Source of the DNA: Lachnospiraceae bacterium
GTDB lineage: Bacteria > Bacillota > Clostridia > Lachnospirales > Lachnospiraceae
Direction: 5' to 3'
Assembly (NCBI GenBank): GCA_910575275.1
Contig: CAJTEE010000010.1
Coordinates: 62,001-126,000, forward strand
Length of the DNA: 64,000 nucleotides
Shown piece after piece: positions 18,900-28,034 of this stretch (positions are counted from its first letter, which is position 1; every line of letters begins with the position of its first letter). A model generated the notes under the pieces. That model was not told the origin of the DNA. It did not search any database and was given only the letters and a program-made list of their open reading frames with translations. The position numbers and the translations under genes are program-made.

Positions 18900-20745
18900 T
18901 TTTTCCTCTTTCTCTTAAATATTCCTCTTTCAAATGCTTATATTTTATAGGATCATTAATAAAATCACATGGTAATTCTCTTTTCACAATATGATTTTCA
19001 TACTCACTTACATTATAACAAAATTCTCCATTCCGGTTTATTTGTACAAAAGCTACTCTTTTACCATATTTCATTTTCCTACTTTGGATAATGTTTGCAA
19101 AGACAGAATTTTTCTCTGCTTGTTCATTTATTTTCCTATTTTGTTCAAACCTTAATTCTTGATATATCCTTTGTCGCTCAATCGTTGGTATAAAATCCTT
19201 ATCCTCATACCCCAGTTGAATTTTCTTTTTAAAAAATTCGTGATATTCAACTAATCTACACGCTAAATCTGATTGGTATTCATTTTCACTCTTAGCATAA
19301 ATAAATGCATTTTCTATTAATTTACCTGCATAATTAACATATATGTTATCTCGACAATATTCAAAAAAGAAATCTTTATCTTTTATATAAGCAGATATGC
19401 CAAATACCAGATCAACAATTCGTTTCTCATTAAATGTAAATAACAAAATCCCCTCTAATATATCAAGCAATTCCTTTTTAGTCATTTTCCCTAACTCAAA
19501 TAAATATATCAAATCTTCAAATTTAATTACATGGGCAAAAATGTCTAAAGACAATAGAAATTCCTTAATTTTTCCGTACAAATATTTATCACACCAAAAA
19601 GTCATTATATTTTTTATTTGTTGCTTCATTAATGAACATGTACGCGGTAACAACGCCAAAAACTGTTCATTAAATTTATACAAATTGATATTATATATAT
19701 CATATAATTTTTTAATAGCTGTATTAGTATCTTCTTTAAATTTATATTCTAAATAATAGTCTAATTGCTGTAATATCTGACTATCCTTCTCAAAACTAAC
19801 ATTGGTTATTTTGTCTATCACATCTACAATATCTTGAGATTGTTGTATGTAATACATTATTGATTGTAAAAATATTCTTTTCTCTCTCAAATAACTATCT
19901 TTTATTTCATAAAGTCGTTTTTTCACGCTCTCCTTATATAAATCATTATTCTTATTTAATAAATACTGCGCATATACAGGTATTAATGCTTCCCACAATA
20001 CCTTATTATCACAAAAATTTGCTTCCACAAATTCAAAATAGTTTTCAAAAGATTTGCAATCCAAGAAGATACTTCTATGGAGAAACTCGACTCCCATCAA
20101 TCTACAATGTTCCGATTTCTCATTTAAAAATATATCTAACCATTTCTCCGCAGTTTCACGCTTTTTGCTGTATAACTCAGTAGCGATTCTTACTATCAAC
20201 TGTTCTAATGCCTTTGTATAGTCTGATGTATATTTCTCCAAAATCAATGTTTCTTCTTTTTTACTTACAACTAAATACGCATATCCATTTAAAAATAAAT
20301 TTCTATCTAATCCTTCTCCAATATTATCTATCAATTCCAGTATAATATCTATTTGCCCAATAAAACAATCTTTCTCATACTCAATACATTCTTTAGCAAA
20401 TGGCAGAATCTGTTTTTGCACTCCTTGCTGATATGCCTCAAGTAAAAGTTCTAATAGACTTATATCATATTCACTTTGCAAAATAAATCCAATATACTCA
20501 GCTAATAAATTATGTTCTTCAATCGCAAGCAAAAAATCAATGATATCTTGAGTCTCAAATGATTTTAACTCCCTCATTTTAGCACGTGTCATAACACCCC
20601 ATCGAATATGACGCATTTTATCAGTTCCATCATCCAACTCATCAAATATCTGATCCGTAGACATTGACAATAACGTAGGATTTTCAGATATTAATCCATC
20701 TGCCATACGAAACATTTCTACTACTTCGTTAAGATCATAAATCAT
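18883..20745 (-). CDS. Large helical protein of unknown function in the type I operon
   Basis: 620 residues, not recognised. Almost entirely helical and rich in Lys, Glu, Leu and Tyr, suggesting an alpha-solenoid scaffold. A short mixed C-terminal segment (GKRVAFVQINRNGEFCYNV) looks like a beta hairpin. It begins 23 bp after hsdR and overlaps the nuclease-like gene by 17 bp. The base composition is clearly more AT-rich than hsdR, hinting at a separate origin. Perhaps a sensor or scaffold paired with the downstream putative nuclease. Confidence 0.6.
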   Translation of the reverse strand: MIYDLNEVVEMFRMADGLISENPTLLSMSTDQIFDELDDGTDKMRHIRWGVMTRAKMRELKSFETQDIIDFLLAIEEHNLLAEYIGFILQSEYDISLLELLLEAYQQGVQKQILPFAKECIEYEKDCFIGQIDIILELIDNIGEGLDRNLFLNGYAYLVVSKKEETLILEKYTSDYTKALEQLIVRIATELYSKKRETAEKWLDIFLNEKSEHCRLMGVEFLHRSIFLDCKSFENYFEFVEANFCDNKVLWEALIPVYAQYLLNKNNDLYKESVKKRLYEIKDSYLREKRIFLQSIMYYIQQSQDIVDVIDKITNVSFEKDSQILQQLDYYLEYKFKEDTNTAIKKLYDIYNINLYKFNEQFLALLPRTCSLMKQQIKNIMTFWCDKYLYGKIKEFLLSLDIFAHVIKFEDLIYLFELGKMTKKELLDILEGILLFTFNEKRIVDLVFGISAYIKDKDFFFEYCRDNIYVNYAGKLIENAFIYAKSENEYQSDLACRLVEYHEFFKKKIQLGYEDKDFIPTIERQRIYQELRFEQNRKINEQAEKNSVFANIIQSRKMKYGKRVAFVQINRNGEFCYNVSEYENHIVKRELPCDFINDPIKYKHLKEEYLRERGKNETHS

Positions 20746-20768
20746 ATTTATTTCCTTTAAACATTTTA

Positions 20769-23700
20769 TTACGCATTTACAAGCTCCACATACTTCTCAT
20801 AATACGCCATCAACCTATCAATAACCCGTTTTTTCTTCTCACCCCTGTTACCTCCGCCAAAACGTGACACTGCAGGCATAATAACATCAATATCCGTTCC
20901 TGTTGTTTTCAACACGCCATCCCGAAACGAATTGTCTATAAATTTATGTGTTTCTTCTGTCTTTAGTTTTTCTTCATTGATAATAGCAGCAAGGTCATTC
21001 TCTCTTTGCTCATCAACAAACTTCTTCCAGTCTCCATCTACCTCGGTCTGCGCATTGATTCTTGACAGAAAATTCCTGATCAATTCCATTTTGCTACGCA
21101 GATTCATACTGGAATTAACCGCCTTTTCAATCGTTACAACAATCTCTTTATTCTGATTTCCATCCTGCTGATACTTCTTAACCAGCATAAGAATATAGTC
21201 AATATTAATTTCTACCTGCTTTACAAGCTCGATTTCAAATACCACATCGTCATTGATATTTTCTTTCTTTTCATTTGATTTTGATTTATATTTCTGATAA
21301 AGGTCAATATACTCGCTCTGGTAATCCTGAAAATTCCGTTCAGACAAAATTTCCTTTCCCTCAAAATTATCAAAGGTGAAAAGAATATTCTTCATTCTGA
21401 GAATTGCTCCATAAAGCATAATAAATTCTTTCTCTGCTTTCTCCCCTTCAAACGATGCTCCCAACGGAAAAAGAGTTTTCAGCTTGTCTATTAATTCAAC
21501 ATAACCGTCAAAATGTTTCCCATTCTCATCATACCCATTATAGTAACTTTCAAAATTTTTTAGTAAAACAACACTTCCTGCCTCTTTGTCACCAAAAAGT
21601 GCAATCGCATTATTTGTTTCTTCCTCCAGATTACGGAAACATACGATATTACCAAAAGTCTTAACAGAATTAAGAATACGGTTTGTCCTAGAAAATGCCT
21701 GCAATAATCCATGATATTTCAGGTTCTTATCCACCCACAATGTATTCAAAGTCGTTGCATCAAATCCTGTAAGAAACATATTGACTACAATCAAAATATC
21801 AATTTCCCTGTTTTTCATCCTAAGAGAAACATCTTTATAATAATTTTGGAATTTATCGCTTGATGTATCATAATTGGTTTTGAAAATCTTGTTATAATCA
21901 TCAATTGCCATTTCAAGAAAATCTCTGGAACTTTTATCAAGTCCGTCTGTATTTTCTGAATTTTCATCTTCTACAAAATCATCGTTTTCTGATTCATTTA
22001 CCCCATAGCTATATATCGTTGCCACTCTCAGTTTGTGCGGTTGTCCTGCAGGTGCAGCTTGTGGCAGCTTATCCATCTGCCTCTTAAATTCTGTGTAATA
22101 TGATTTTGCTGCATCTATGGAACTCACTGCGAATATGGAATTAAAGCCCTTCATGCGGACAGACTCTTTTATTTCTTCTACCCTGTCCCTATTCTTTGCC
22201 TGACTGCTTGCTACCTCCTGCACATTCATCAACTTAGAAAAATCGAAGCTTTCCCTATTTCTCTTTGTCTTTTGGTCAAAATGTTCCAAAATATATGTTA
22301 CAATCTTCGCAATTCGCTTTGGCTCTAAAAGCGCCTTCTCTGTGTCAATGGCTGATACTTGCCTATCCTGTCCTTTTTCTTTATGATGCGAAGCTTCATT
22401 TTCCTTAATTGTCTTAATATAATCAATACGGAACGGCAGTACGTTTTCATCATTGATTGCATCTACAATCGTATATGTATGAAGTTTATCGCCAAATGCC
22501 TGTGGTGTCGTGCGTAAATCAGCATTCTTTCCACTTCCAGCATTATCAGCAAAGATTGGTGTTCCTGTAAAACCAAAAATATGATAGTTCTTAAAATTCT
22601 TGGTAATGGCAGTATGCATATCTCCAAACTGAGAACGATGACACTCATCAAATACCAGAACAATATGCCTGCTGAACACCTCATGCCCTTTATATCTTCT
22701 GATAAAATTATCCAGCTTTTGAATTGTGGTAATGATAATTTTGGCGTCATCCTCCTCTAACTGTTTCTTCAAAATGGCTGTTGATGTATTGCTGTTCGCA
22801 GCGCCTTTTTGAAAACGGTCATATTCTTTCATGGTCTGATAATCAAGGTCTTTACGGTCAACAACAAAAAGCACTTTGTCCACAAAGTCAAGCTGACTTG
22901 CCAACTGCGCGGTCTTAAATGATGTTAAAGTTTTACCACTTCCGGTTGTATGCCAAATATATCCGCCCGCCTCAAGCGTTCCCAATTTCTTATAATTCGT
23001 CGCAATTTCAATACGATTCAATATTTTCTCTGTAGCAGCAATCTGATACGGGCGCATAACAAGCAGTAATTCCTCCGAAGTAAATACACAATATTTTGTC
23101 AATACATTTAGAATGGTATGTTTTGACAGAAAGGTTTTTGTATAGTCTACAAGATCAGAAATAACCTTGTTGTTTGCATCTGCCCAAAAAGAAGCGAATT
23201 CAAAACTGTTGCTAGTCTTTTTACCTCTATTCGTATTCTTTTCCTGCTCTTTAATATGAGCAGAACGAGTAGTATTGGAATAATACTTCGTGTGCGTTCC
23301 GTTTGAAATAACAAATATCTGCACATATTCATATAATCCGCTTCCTGCCCAAAAACTATCACGCTGGTAACGGTTAATCTGATTAAACGCTTCCCGAATC
23401 GCAACACCCCTACGCTTCAATTCTACATGAATAAGCGGGAAACCATTTACAAGGATTGTCACATCGTACCGATTATCAAACTTTGCACCCTCATTCTGTG
23501 ACACTTCATATTGATTAATCACCTGCAGGCGGTTGTTGTGGATATTCTTCTTGTCTAAAAGTGTGATGTTCTTCGTACTTCCATCGTCACGCTCCATATT
23601 CTTTACTGCATCTTCCTGAATAGTGCGTGTCTTTTCTACAATTCCTTCATTGGCATTGGCTATGTGTTTATGAAAAAAGCGTTCCCATTCTGTATCTGTA

Positions 23701-23924
23701 AAGTTGTAGGAATTAAGCTGTTCTATCTTTTTACGAAGATTCGCAATCAGATCTGCCTCTGTATGAATTGGCAAATATTCATACCCCTGTTCTACAAGCA
23801 TACGAATAAACTCATTTTCCAAATCTGCCTCACTCTGATAACTGTCAGAGCGTCTGCTTTCCGGTATATATTCAGATACTACTGTACTTTCATTCATGGA
23901 AGCAACCATGTTAAATGTACTCAT
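20769..23924 (-). CDS. hsdR: Type I restriction enzyme R subunit
   Basis: 1051 residues. The N-terminal nuclease domain has RYDVTILVNGFPLIHVELKRRG (D...ExK). The motor has Walker A HTTGSGKT and the box LVFDECHRSQFG (DECH), then FGFTGTP and a TGFDATTLNTLWVDK helicase segment. The C-terminal helical part should contact HsdM. It cleaves unmodified DNA after ATP-driven translocation. Its start overlaps the hsdS stop by 4 bp (ATGA), so expression is coupled. Confidence 0.96.
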   Translation of the reverse strand: MSTFNMVASMNESTVVSEYIPESRRSDSYQSEADLENEFIRMLVEQGYEYLPIHTEADLIANLRKKIEQLNSYNFTDTEWERFFHKHIANANEGIVEKTRTIQEDAVKNMERDDGSTKNITLLDKKNIHNNRLQVINQYEVSQNEGAKFDNRYDVTILVNGFPLIHVELKRRGVAIREAFNQINRYQRDSFWAGSGLYEYVQIFVISNGTHTKYYSNTTRSAHIKEQEKNTNRGKKTSNSFEFASFWADANNKVISDLVDYTKTFLSKHTILNVLTKYCVFTSEELLLVMRPYQIAATEKILNRIEIATNYKKLGTLEAGGYIWHTTGSGKTLTSFKTAQLASQLDFVDKVLFVVDRKDLDYQTMKEYDRFQKGAANSNTSTAILKKQLEEDDAKIIITTIQKLDNFIRRYKGHEVFSRHIVLVFDECHRSQFGDMHTAITKNFKNYHIFGFTGTPIFADNAGSGKNADLRTTPQAFGDKLHTYTIVDAINDENVLPFRIDYIKTIKENEASHHKEKGQDRQVSAIDTEKALLEPKRIAKIVTYILEHFDQKTKRNRESFDFSKLMNVQEVASSQAKNRDRVEEIKESVRMKGFNSIFAVSSIDAAKSYYTEFKRQMDKLPQAAPAGQPHKLRVATIYSYGVNESENDDFVEDENSENTDGLDKSSRDFLEMAIDDYNKIFKTNYDTSSDKFQNYYKDVSLRMKNREIDILIVVNMFLTGFDATTLNTLWVDKNLKYHGLLQAFSRTNRILNSVKTFGNIVCFRNLEEETNNAIALFGDKEAGSVVLLKNFESYYNGYDENGKHFDGYVELIDKLKTLFPLGASFEGEKAEKEFIMLYGAILRMKNILFTFDNFEGKEILSERNFQDYQSEYIDLYQKYKSKSNEKKENINDDVVFEIELVKQVEINIDYILMLVKKYQQDGNQNKEIVVTIEKAVNSSMNLRSKMELIRNFLSRINAQTEVDGDWKKFVDEQRENDLAAIINEEKLKTEETHKFIDNSFRDGVLKTTGTDIDVIMPAVSRFGGGNRGEKKKRVIDRLMAYYEKYVELVNA

Positions 23925-25147
23925 TCACTCAACTCCTTGAACGTTAATAACTTGTCACGATAATATTCATATTGTTTTTGTCTTGCTTCGATTTCTGCTG
24001 GTAGACCGATATTTAAATCAGAGCAAATTGTATCAAAATTATCAAGAACATTGACTATTTTGTTTTGGACTTCAAGTGATGGAAGTGGAATTCGAAGCCC
24101 AAGAACTAGCGATGAATTCAGGTCTCCGCGAGCCCCTTGTTTTTTTGCAATCAGTTCATCAAATTTATTAGTAACGCAATAAAATATGTATTTATATGAT
24201 GCTTTATCTGCATCAATTTCTAGATTAAGGCAATGCTGATTTGTAGTAGTTCTGAATTTATTAATAGCACATCTACCAGCAGTTGCACCAGAAATAGCAA
24301 CAATTACACAATTTTCTGAAATCCATTTAACTCCTGTTTCCGCAACCGCCAGTTCAGTAATATAACTATCAACTTGATATATTTCATTAAATCTCACATC
24401 TTGTGTTCTAAGCCATGGAATTGTACCACCCTCATAATAATCACTATTCCCCTTAGCAGGTGTAGCACCAGAACAGCTTTTTTTTACAACACTCCGCAAT
24501 TCAACAACACTGGCAACTTTTGTATCAAAAGACAGAAGCTTATTCCTATAATATTCATATTGCTTCCTTCGAGCTGTAAGTTCTGCTGTAAGTTCTGCTG
24601 TAAGTAACGTGAAAGAGTCCAAAATATGGACTATTTCGCGTTGTACCTCCAAAGGAGGTACAGGAAACCTAAGCTTTCCAACCTGATCTAAATACAAACC
24701 TTTCTGAGCTGCTCCATGAGCATTGACCTGCATATAGCTTTGTATGACTGTAGCTTTCAATGTGTAACCTAAATATTCTGGAATAATAACATTTTTATCT
24801 GGTTTTATTACACATACACTTCTTTGAAACAACGCCCGTAAATTATCTTTCACGACAGCAACTCTGCCTATCGCCCCAACAATGGTTAGCAAAACATCCC
24901 CTTTTCGAATATCTGTTCGCTTATTTTCTTTTTGAAATATATCATCCATTACATATTTCGTTGTGCATAAATCAATCTCACCATTATTCACATTTTGAGC
25001 GCTTAATATAGGATAATCTCCTATTGTTCGTATATCCTTAGGAAGAGTGTGCATACCATCCGTAAATTTTATTGTAATATCCGACAGCAATTTATATTCT
25101 ACCCCATTCGGGCAAAACTCCTTTATCAGTTCATCTAACTTACTCAT
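23921..25147 (-). CDS. hsdS: Type I restriction enzyme specificity subunit
   Basis: 408 residues with two target-recognition halves, each closed by a conserved helix: RRKQYEYYRNKLLSF in the middle and RQKQYEYYRDKLLTF at the end. The central spacer holds TAELTAEL followed by TARR, the tetrapeptide repeat known from EcoR124I-family HsdS, where the number of repeats sets the distance between half-sites. The DNA target cannot be read from sequence. It overlaps the RES gene and hsdR by 4 bp each. Confidence 0.94.
   Translation of the reverse strand: MSKLDELIKEFCPNGVEYKLLSDITIKFTDGMHTLPKDIRTIGDYPILSAQNVNNGEIDLCTTKYVMDDIFQKENKRTDIRKGDVLLTIVGAIGRVAVVKDNLRALFQRSVCVIKPDKNVIIPEYLGYTLKATVIQSYMQVNAHGAAQKGLYLDQVGKLRFPVPPLEVQREIVHILDSFTLLTAELTAELTARRKQYEYYRNKLLSFDTKVASVVELRSVVKKSCSGATPAKGNSDYYEGGTIPWLRTQDVRFNEIYQVDSYITELAVAETGVKWISENCVIVAISGATAGRCAINKFRTTTNQHCLNLEIDADKASYKYIFYCVTNKFDELIAKKQGARGDLNSSLVLGLRIPLPSLEVQNKIVNVLDNFDTICSDLNIGLPAEIEARQKQYEYYRDKLLTFKELSE
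24573..24605 (-). repeat. 12-bp tandem repeat coding the TAEL units of HsdS
   Basis: Plus-strand units GCTGTAAGTTCT at 24573-24584 and 24585-24596, then a partial GCTGTAAGT. Each unit adds four residues in frame, so slippage would change spacer length without breaking the gene. Confidence 0.85.
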
Positions 25148-25962
25148 TTCTTCATTCGCTCCTGTGCAAACACTTCTATCATTAATGACAAATCGTGTTC
25201 CTGCTTATGTATTCTTTTCTCTATAGACTCAACCCTAATATTTTTGATTCCTTGTTCAGTTAATGCATAATTACCATGTTCTTCTCCGTCGAAAGTTAAT
25301 ATTGTATTTCCTCCAGACAGTTCTATTGGCTCAAAAACTGAGGAATAGCGAATTCCATTCTCATTATTATGAAGTATTAAGCGTCCTATTTTATTCGTAA
25401 CATCATAAAGATTTTTAATCAATCGGTCTATATAAAAAACAGATAGATAATCATTCAATATTTCTTGTATGCTTATTTCATATTCCCCAATATGATATTT
25501 CTGTAGAATAATTTTCTCGTTTTCCGTCAGATTTTCCGTTTTCATAGCCATAACAATCCGGTGTAGAATTGTATTTATCACACTATGCCTACAAAATAAT
25601 GTACCTACTGAAAAATCTTTTTCACATTTGTATCTCGCTAAATAATATTTATCTCCATCCTTGAGTCCTATTTCTCGTCCGCATAGATACTCATCAGAAG
25701 CTACATATAAAACTGGCTTATTCTTTTCATTTAAACGCCCTTGCTTTACATATTCGGCAGGAGGCACAGTCCATTGTTTAGGATCATAAAAATTTGTTTT
25801 TCCATCGTCTTTTCGCGCTCTATACAAAGACGTTCCTGCTTTTATAGTCATAGATTCATCAAAGATACTCAACTGCTCATTAATTCCATATCCAAAGAAC
25901 ATGGTCAAAAATTCAGTTAGTGATTTACATTTAAATAATTTATTTTCTTTTTCTCTATCCAA
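25144..25962 (-). CDS. RES-domain protein embedded in the type I operon
   Basis: 272 residues. RES signature elements are visible: LYRAR (R48, R50), then VPPAEYVKQGRLN (67-78), PVLYVAS (83-89), glutamate E97 in CGREI, and GIRYSSVF (203-210), which supplies the serine. RES proteins of the MbcT type degrade NAD+ and are usually toxins with an Xre partner. No Xre gene is adjacent here; the gene begins 3 bp after hsdM and overlaps hsdS by 4 bp. I infer a back-up abortive-infection effector or an NAD-sensing part of the restriction system. A non-toxic role remains possible. Confidence 0.7.
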   Translation of the reverse strand: MDREKENKLFKCKSLTEFLTMFFGYGINEQLSIFDESMTIKAGTSLYRARKDDGKTNFYDPKQWTVPPAEYVKQGRLNEKNKPVLYVASDEYLCGREIGLKDGDKYYLARYKCEKDFSVGTLFCRHSVINTILHRIVMAMKTENLTENEKIILQKYHIGEYEISIQEILNDYLSVFYIDRLIKNLYDVTNKIGRLILHNNENGIRYSSVFEPIELSGGNTILTFDGEEHGNYALTEQGIKNIRVESIEKRIHKQEHDLSLMIEVFAQERMKK

Positions 25963-25965
25963 AAT

Positions 25966-27528
25966 CTATTCCTCGATTTCCGCAATAATCTTATCAATCT
26001 CCACCCGAAGTTTTTCTTCCCTTGCCACAATCTCCTTTATTTCCGCATTCAATTTCACAATATCAATCTTCTCTCTTGTATCCTCCTGCTCCACATAGGA
26101 CGAAACTGAAAGATTATAGCTATTATCCGCAATCTTATCATTTTCCACTACCGCTGCATAATATTGCTTATTCTCTCTTTTCTCATATGCTGTCAAAATA
26201 TTATGAATATTTTCCTCAGTCAGCTTATTATTATTTGTAATCTTCACACATTCCTTAGAAGCATCAATAAATAACGTACTATTTTCCACCTTGTTCTTTT
26301 TCAGCACCATAATACAAGTGGCAATGCTTGTCCCAAAGAAAAGATTATCAGGAAGCTGTATCACACATTCCACATAGTTATTGTCAATCAAATATTTACG
26401 GATTTTCTGCTCCGCACCACCACGATACATGACACCGGGAAAGCATACAATAGCTGCTGTTCCATTTGTTGCAAGCCATGACAGGGAATGCATAATAAAT
26501 GCCAAGTCCGCTTTTGACTTCGGCGCAAGCACACCGGCGGGAGAAAAACGCTCATCATTAATAAGAATCGGGTTATCATCACCCTCCCATTTGATAGAGT
26601 ATGGCGGATTGGAAACAATCGCCTCAAATGGCTCATCATCCCAATGCAACGGCTCTGTCAAAGTATCTCCATGACCAATACTAAATTTTTCATATCCAAT
26701 ATCATGCAGGAACATATTGATACGGCAAAGATTATAAGTCGTAATATTGATTTCCTGTCCAAAAAATCCCTGACGCACATTTTCTTTTCCCAAAACTTTT
26801 GCAAATTTCAGCAAAAGCGAACCACTCCCACAAGCCGGATCATAAACCTTGTTGACCTCTTTCTTTCCTAATACAGTAATTCTTGTAAGAAGCTCCGAAA
26901 CTTCCTGCGGCGTATAATACTCTCCACCACTCTTTCCTGCATTGGAAGCGTACATTCCCATTAAAAACTCATACGCATCACCAAATGCGTCAATGGTATT
27001 ATCCTGATAATCGCCTAACTTCATCTCCGCAACACCGTTCAGGAGCTTAACAAGTTTTTCATTTCTCTTAGCTACAGTGCCACCCAGTTTATTGCTGTTC
27101 ACATCAATATCATCAAACAATCCCTTAAAATCGTCCTCGCTGTCATGCCCCTGTGCGGAAGCTTCTATATTTCTAAATACACTTTCCAATGTTTCGTTCA
27201 AATTTTCATTGTTTGGTGCTTTCTCTTTCACATTACAAAATAGCTGGCTTGGCAGAATGAAATATCCCTTTGACTGCACCAAATCCTCCCTTGCTTCCTC
27301 TGCAACTTCATCATCTAACTTTGCATAGTCAAAATTGTCGTTGCCTGCCTCTACCTCTCCTGCATTTACAAATTTAACAAAATTCTCTGAAATATATCTA
27401 TAAAACAGCATACCTAACACATACTGTTTGAAATCCCAACCGTCTACACTGCCTCTAAGGTCATTCGCCATATTCCATATGGTACGGTGAAGCTCATCCC
27501 GCTCTTGTTCCTTCTTGTTGTCAACCAT
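25966..27528 (-). CDS. hsdM: Type I restriction enzyme M subunit (N6-adenine methyltransferase)
   Basis: 520 residues from ATG 27528, chosen because AAGGAGG lies 6 nt upstream; an ATG at 27546 precedes this site. N-terminal HsdM helical domain (LRGSVDGWDFKQYVLGMLFYR), SAM motif I DPACGSGSLLL and catalytic motif SNPPYSIKW are present, and the C-terminus is coiled coil. With HsdS it methylates the recognition site, and with HsdR it restricts. First gene of the seven-gene leftward operon, with a promoter at 27561-27589. Confidence 0.96.
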   Translation of the reverse strand: MVDNKKEQERDELHRTIWNMANDLRGSVDGWDFKQYVLGMLFYRYISENFVKFVNAGEVEAGNDNFDYAKLDDEVAEEAREDLVQSKGYFILPSQLFCNVKEKAPNNENLNETLESVFRNIEASAQGHDSEDDFKGLFDDIDVNSNKLGGTVAKRNEKLVKLLNGVAEMKLGDYQDNTIDAFGDAYEFLMGMYASNAGKSGGEYYTPQEVSELLTRITVLGKKEVNKVYDPACGSGSLLLKFAKVLGKENVRQGFFGQEINITTYNLCRINMFLHDIGYEKFSIGHGDTLTEPLHWDDEPFEAIVSNPPYSIKWEGDDNPILINDERFSPAGVLAPKSKADLAFIMHSLSWLATNGTAAIVCFPGVMYRGGAEQKIRKYLIDNNYVECVIQLPDNLFFGTSIATCIMVLKKNKVENSTLFIDASKECVKITNNNKLTEENIHNILTAYEKRENKQYYAAVVENDKIADNSYNLSVSSYVEQEDTREKIDIVKLNAEIKEIVAREEKLRVEIDKIIAEIEE

Positions 27529-27560
27529 AAGACAACCTCCTTGCATAATTTTCCAAATTA

Positions 27561-27589
27561 ATTTTACTACAAAATATCCAAATTGTCAT
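27561..27589 (-). promoter_or_regulatory. hsdM: Candidate SigA promoter of the type I operon
   Basis: Read leftward: ATGACA (27589-27584), 17-bp spacer, TAAAAT (27566-27561), 32 bp before the hsdM start. Confidence 0.55.
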
Positions 27590-27622
27590 TTAGATTCTTC
27601 TTAAAGTTGCATAAAACTTACA

Positions 27623-27647
27623 AATGGGACAGTTTACCCGTCCCATT
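27623..27647 (-). terminator. Terminator hairpin after tnpV of element 2
   Basis: Perfect 8-bp stem AATGGGAC / GTCCCATT immediately downstream of tnpV, separating the mobile core from the restriction operon. Confidence 0.6.
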
Positions 27648-27654
27648 CCAATCC

Positions 27655-28008
27655 TTATAATATGTATATGATTTCTTCCCTCACAATCTCCTCTGCCCTC
27701 GCCCTAATGCTATTCATTCTCCGCACCCAAAGCATCTGATCCTGTACTTTTAACTGCTCTGTCACTTCCTCCCTCTCTGCCATCTGTTGCACCAGCAAAT
27801 CAAATCTTTCCTCTGCCTGTTCCTGTATCATGAGCAGATGTTTCTTTAATTCGCCAGATAGTAACAAGCCTGAATAAATCCCTCTCTTGTACTCTTTCAG
27901 ATAATGTTTCCGCATCAATCCGAATTTCCTTAACTCTCCTTCCGGCTCTGGATCGGGTATTAAATTTGGTATCAAATAATCTCCACACTTTTCATAAGTT
28001 ATATTCAT
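27655..28008 (-). CDS. tnpV: TnpV family transposon-encoded protein (element 2)
   Basis: 117 residues from ATG 28008; AGAGG lies upstream and the start aligns with the element 1 copy (MNITYEKCGDYLIPNL). An in-frame ATG at 28053 overlaps the relaxase gene and is less likely. It contains the PDPEPEGELRKFGLMRK signature. It is last in the unit after the MOBV relaxase, as tnpV follows the MOBP relaxase in element 1, although the two relaxases are unrelated. Confidence 0.85.
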   Translation of the reverse strand: MNITYEKCGDYLIPNLIPDPEPEGELRKFGLMRKHYLKEYKRGIYSGLLLSGELKKHLLMIQEQAEERFDLLVQQMAEREEVTEQLKVQDQMLWVRRMNSIRARAEEIVREEIIYIL

Positions 28009-28034
28009 TGTCTGTTCCTCTCTTTCCATAAAAT

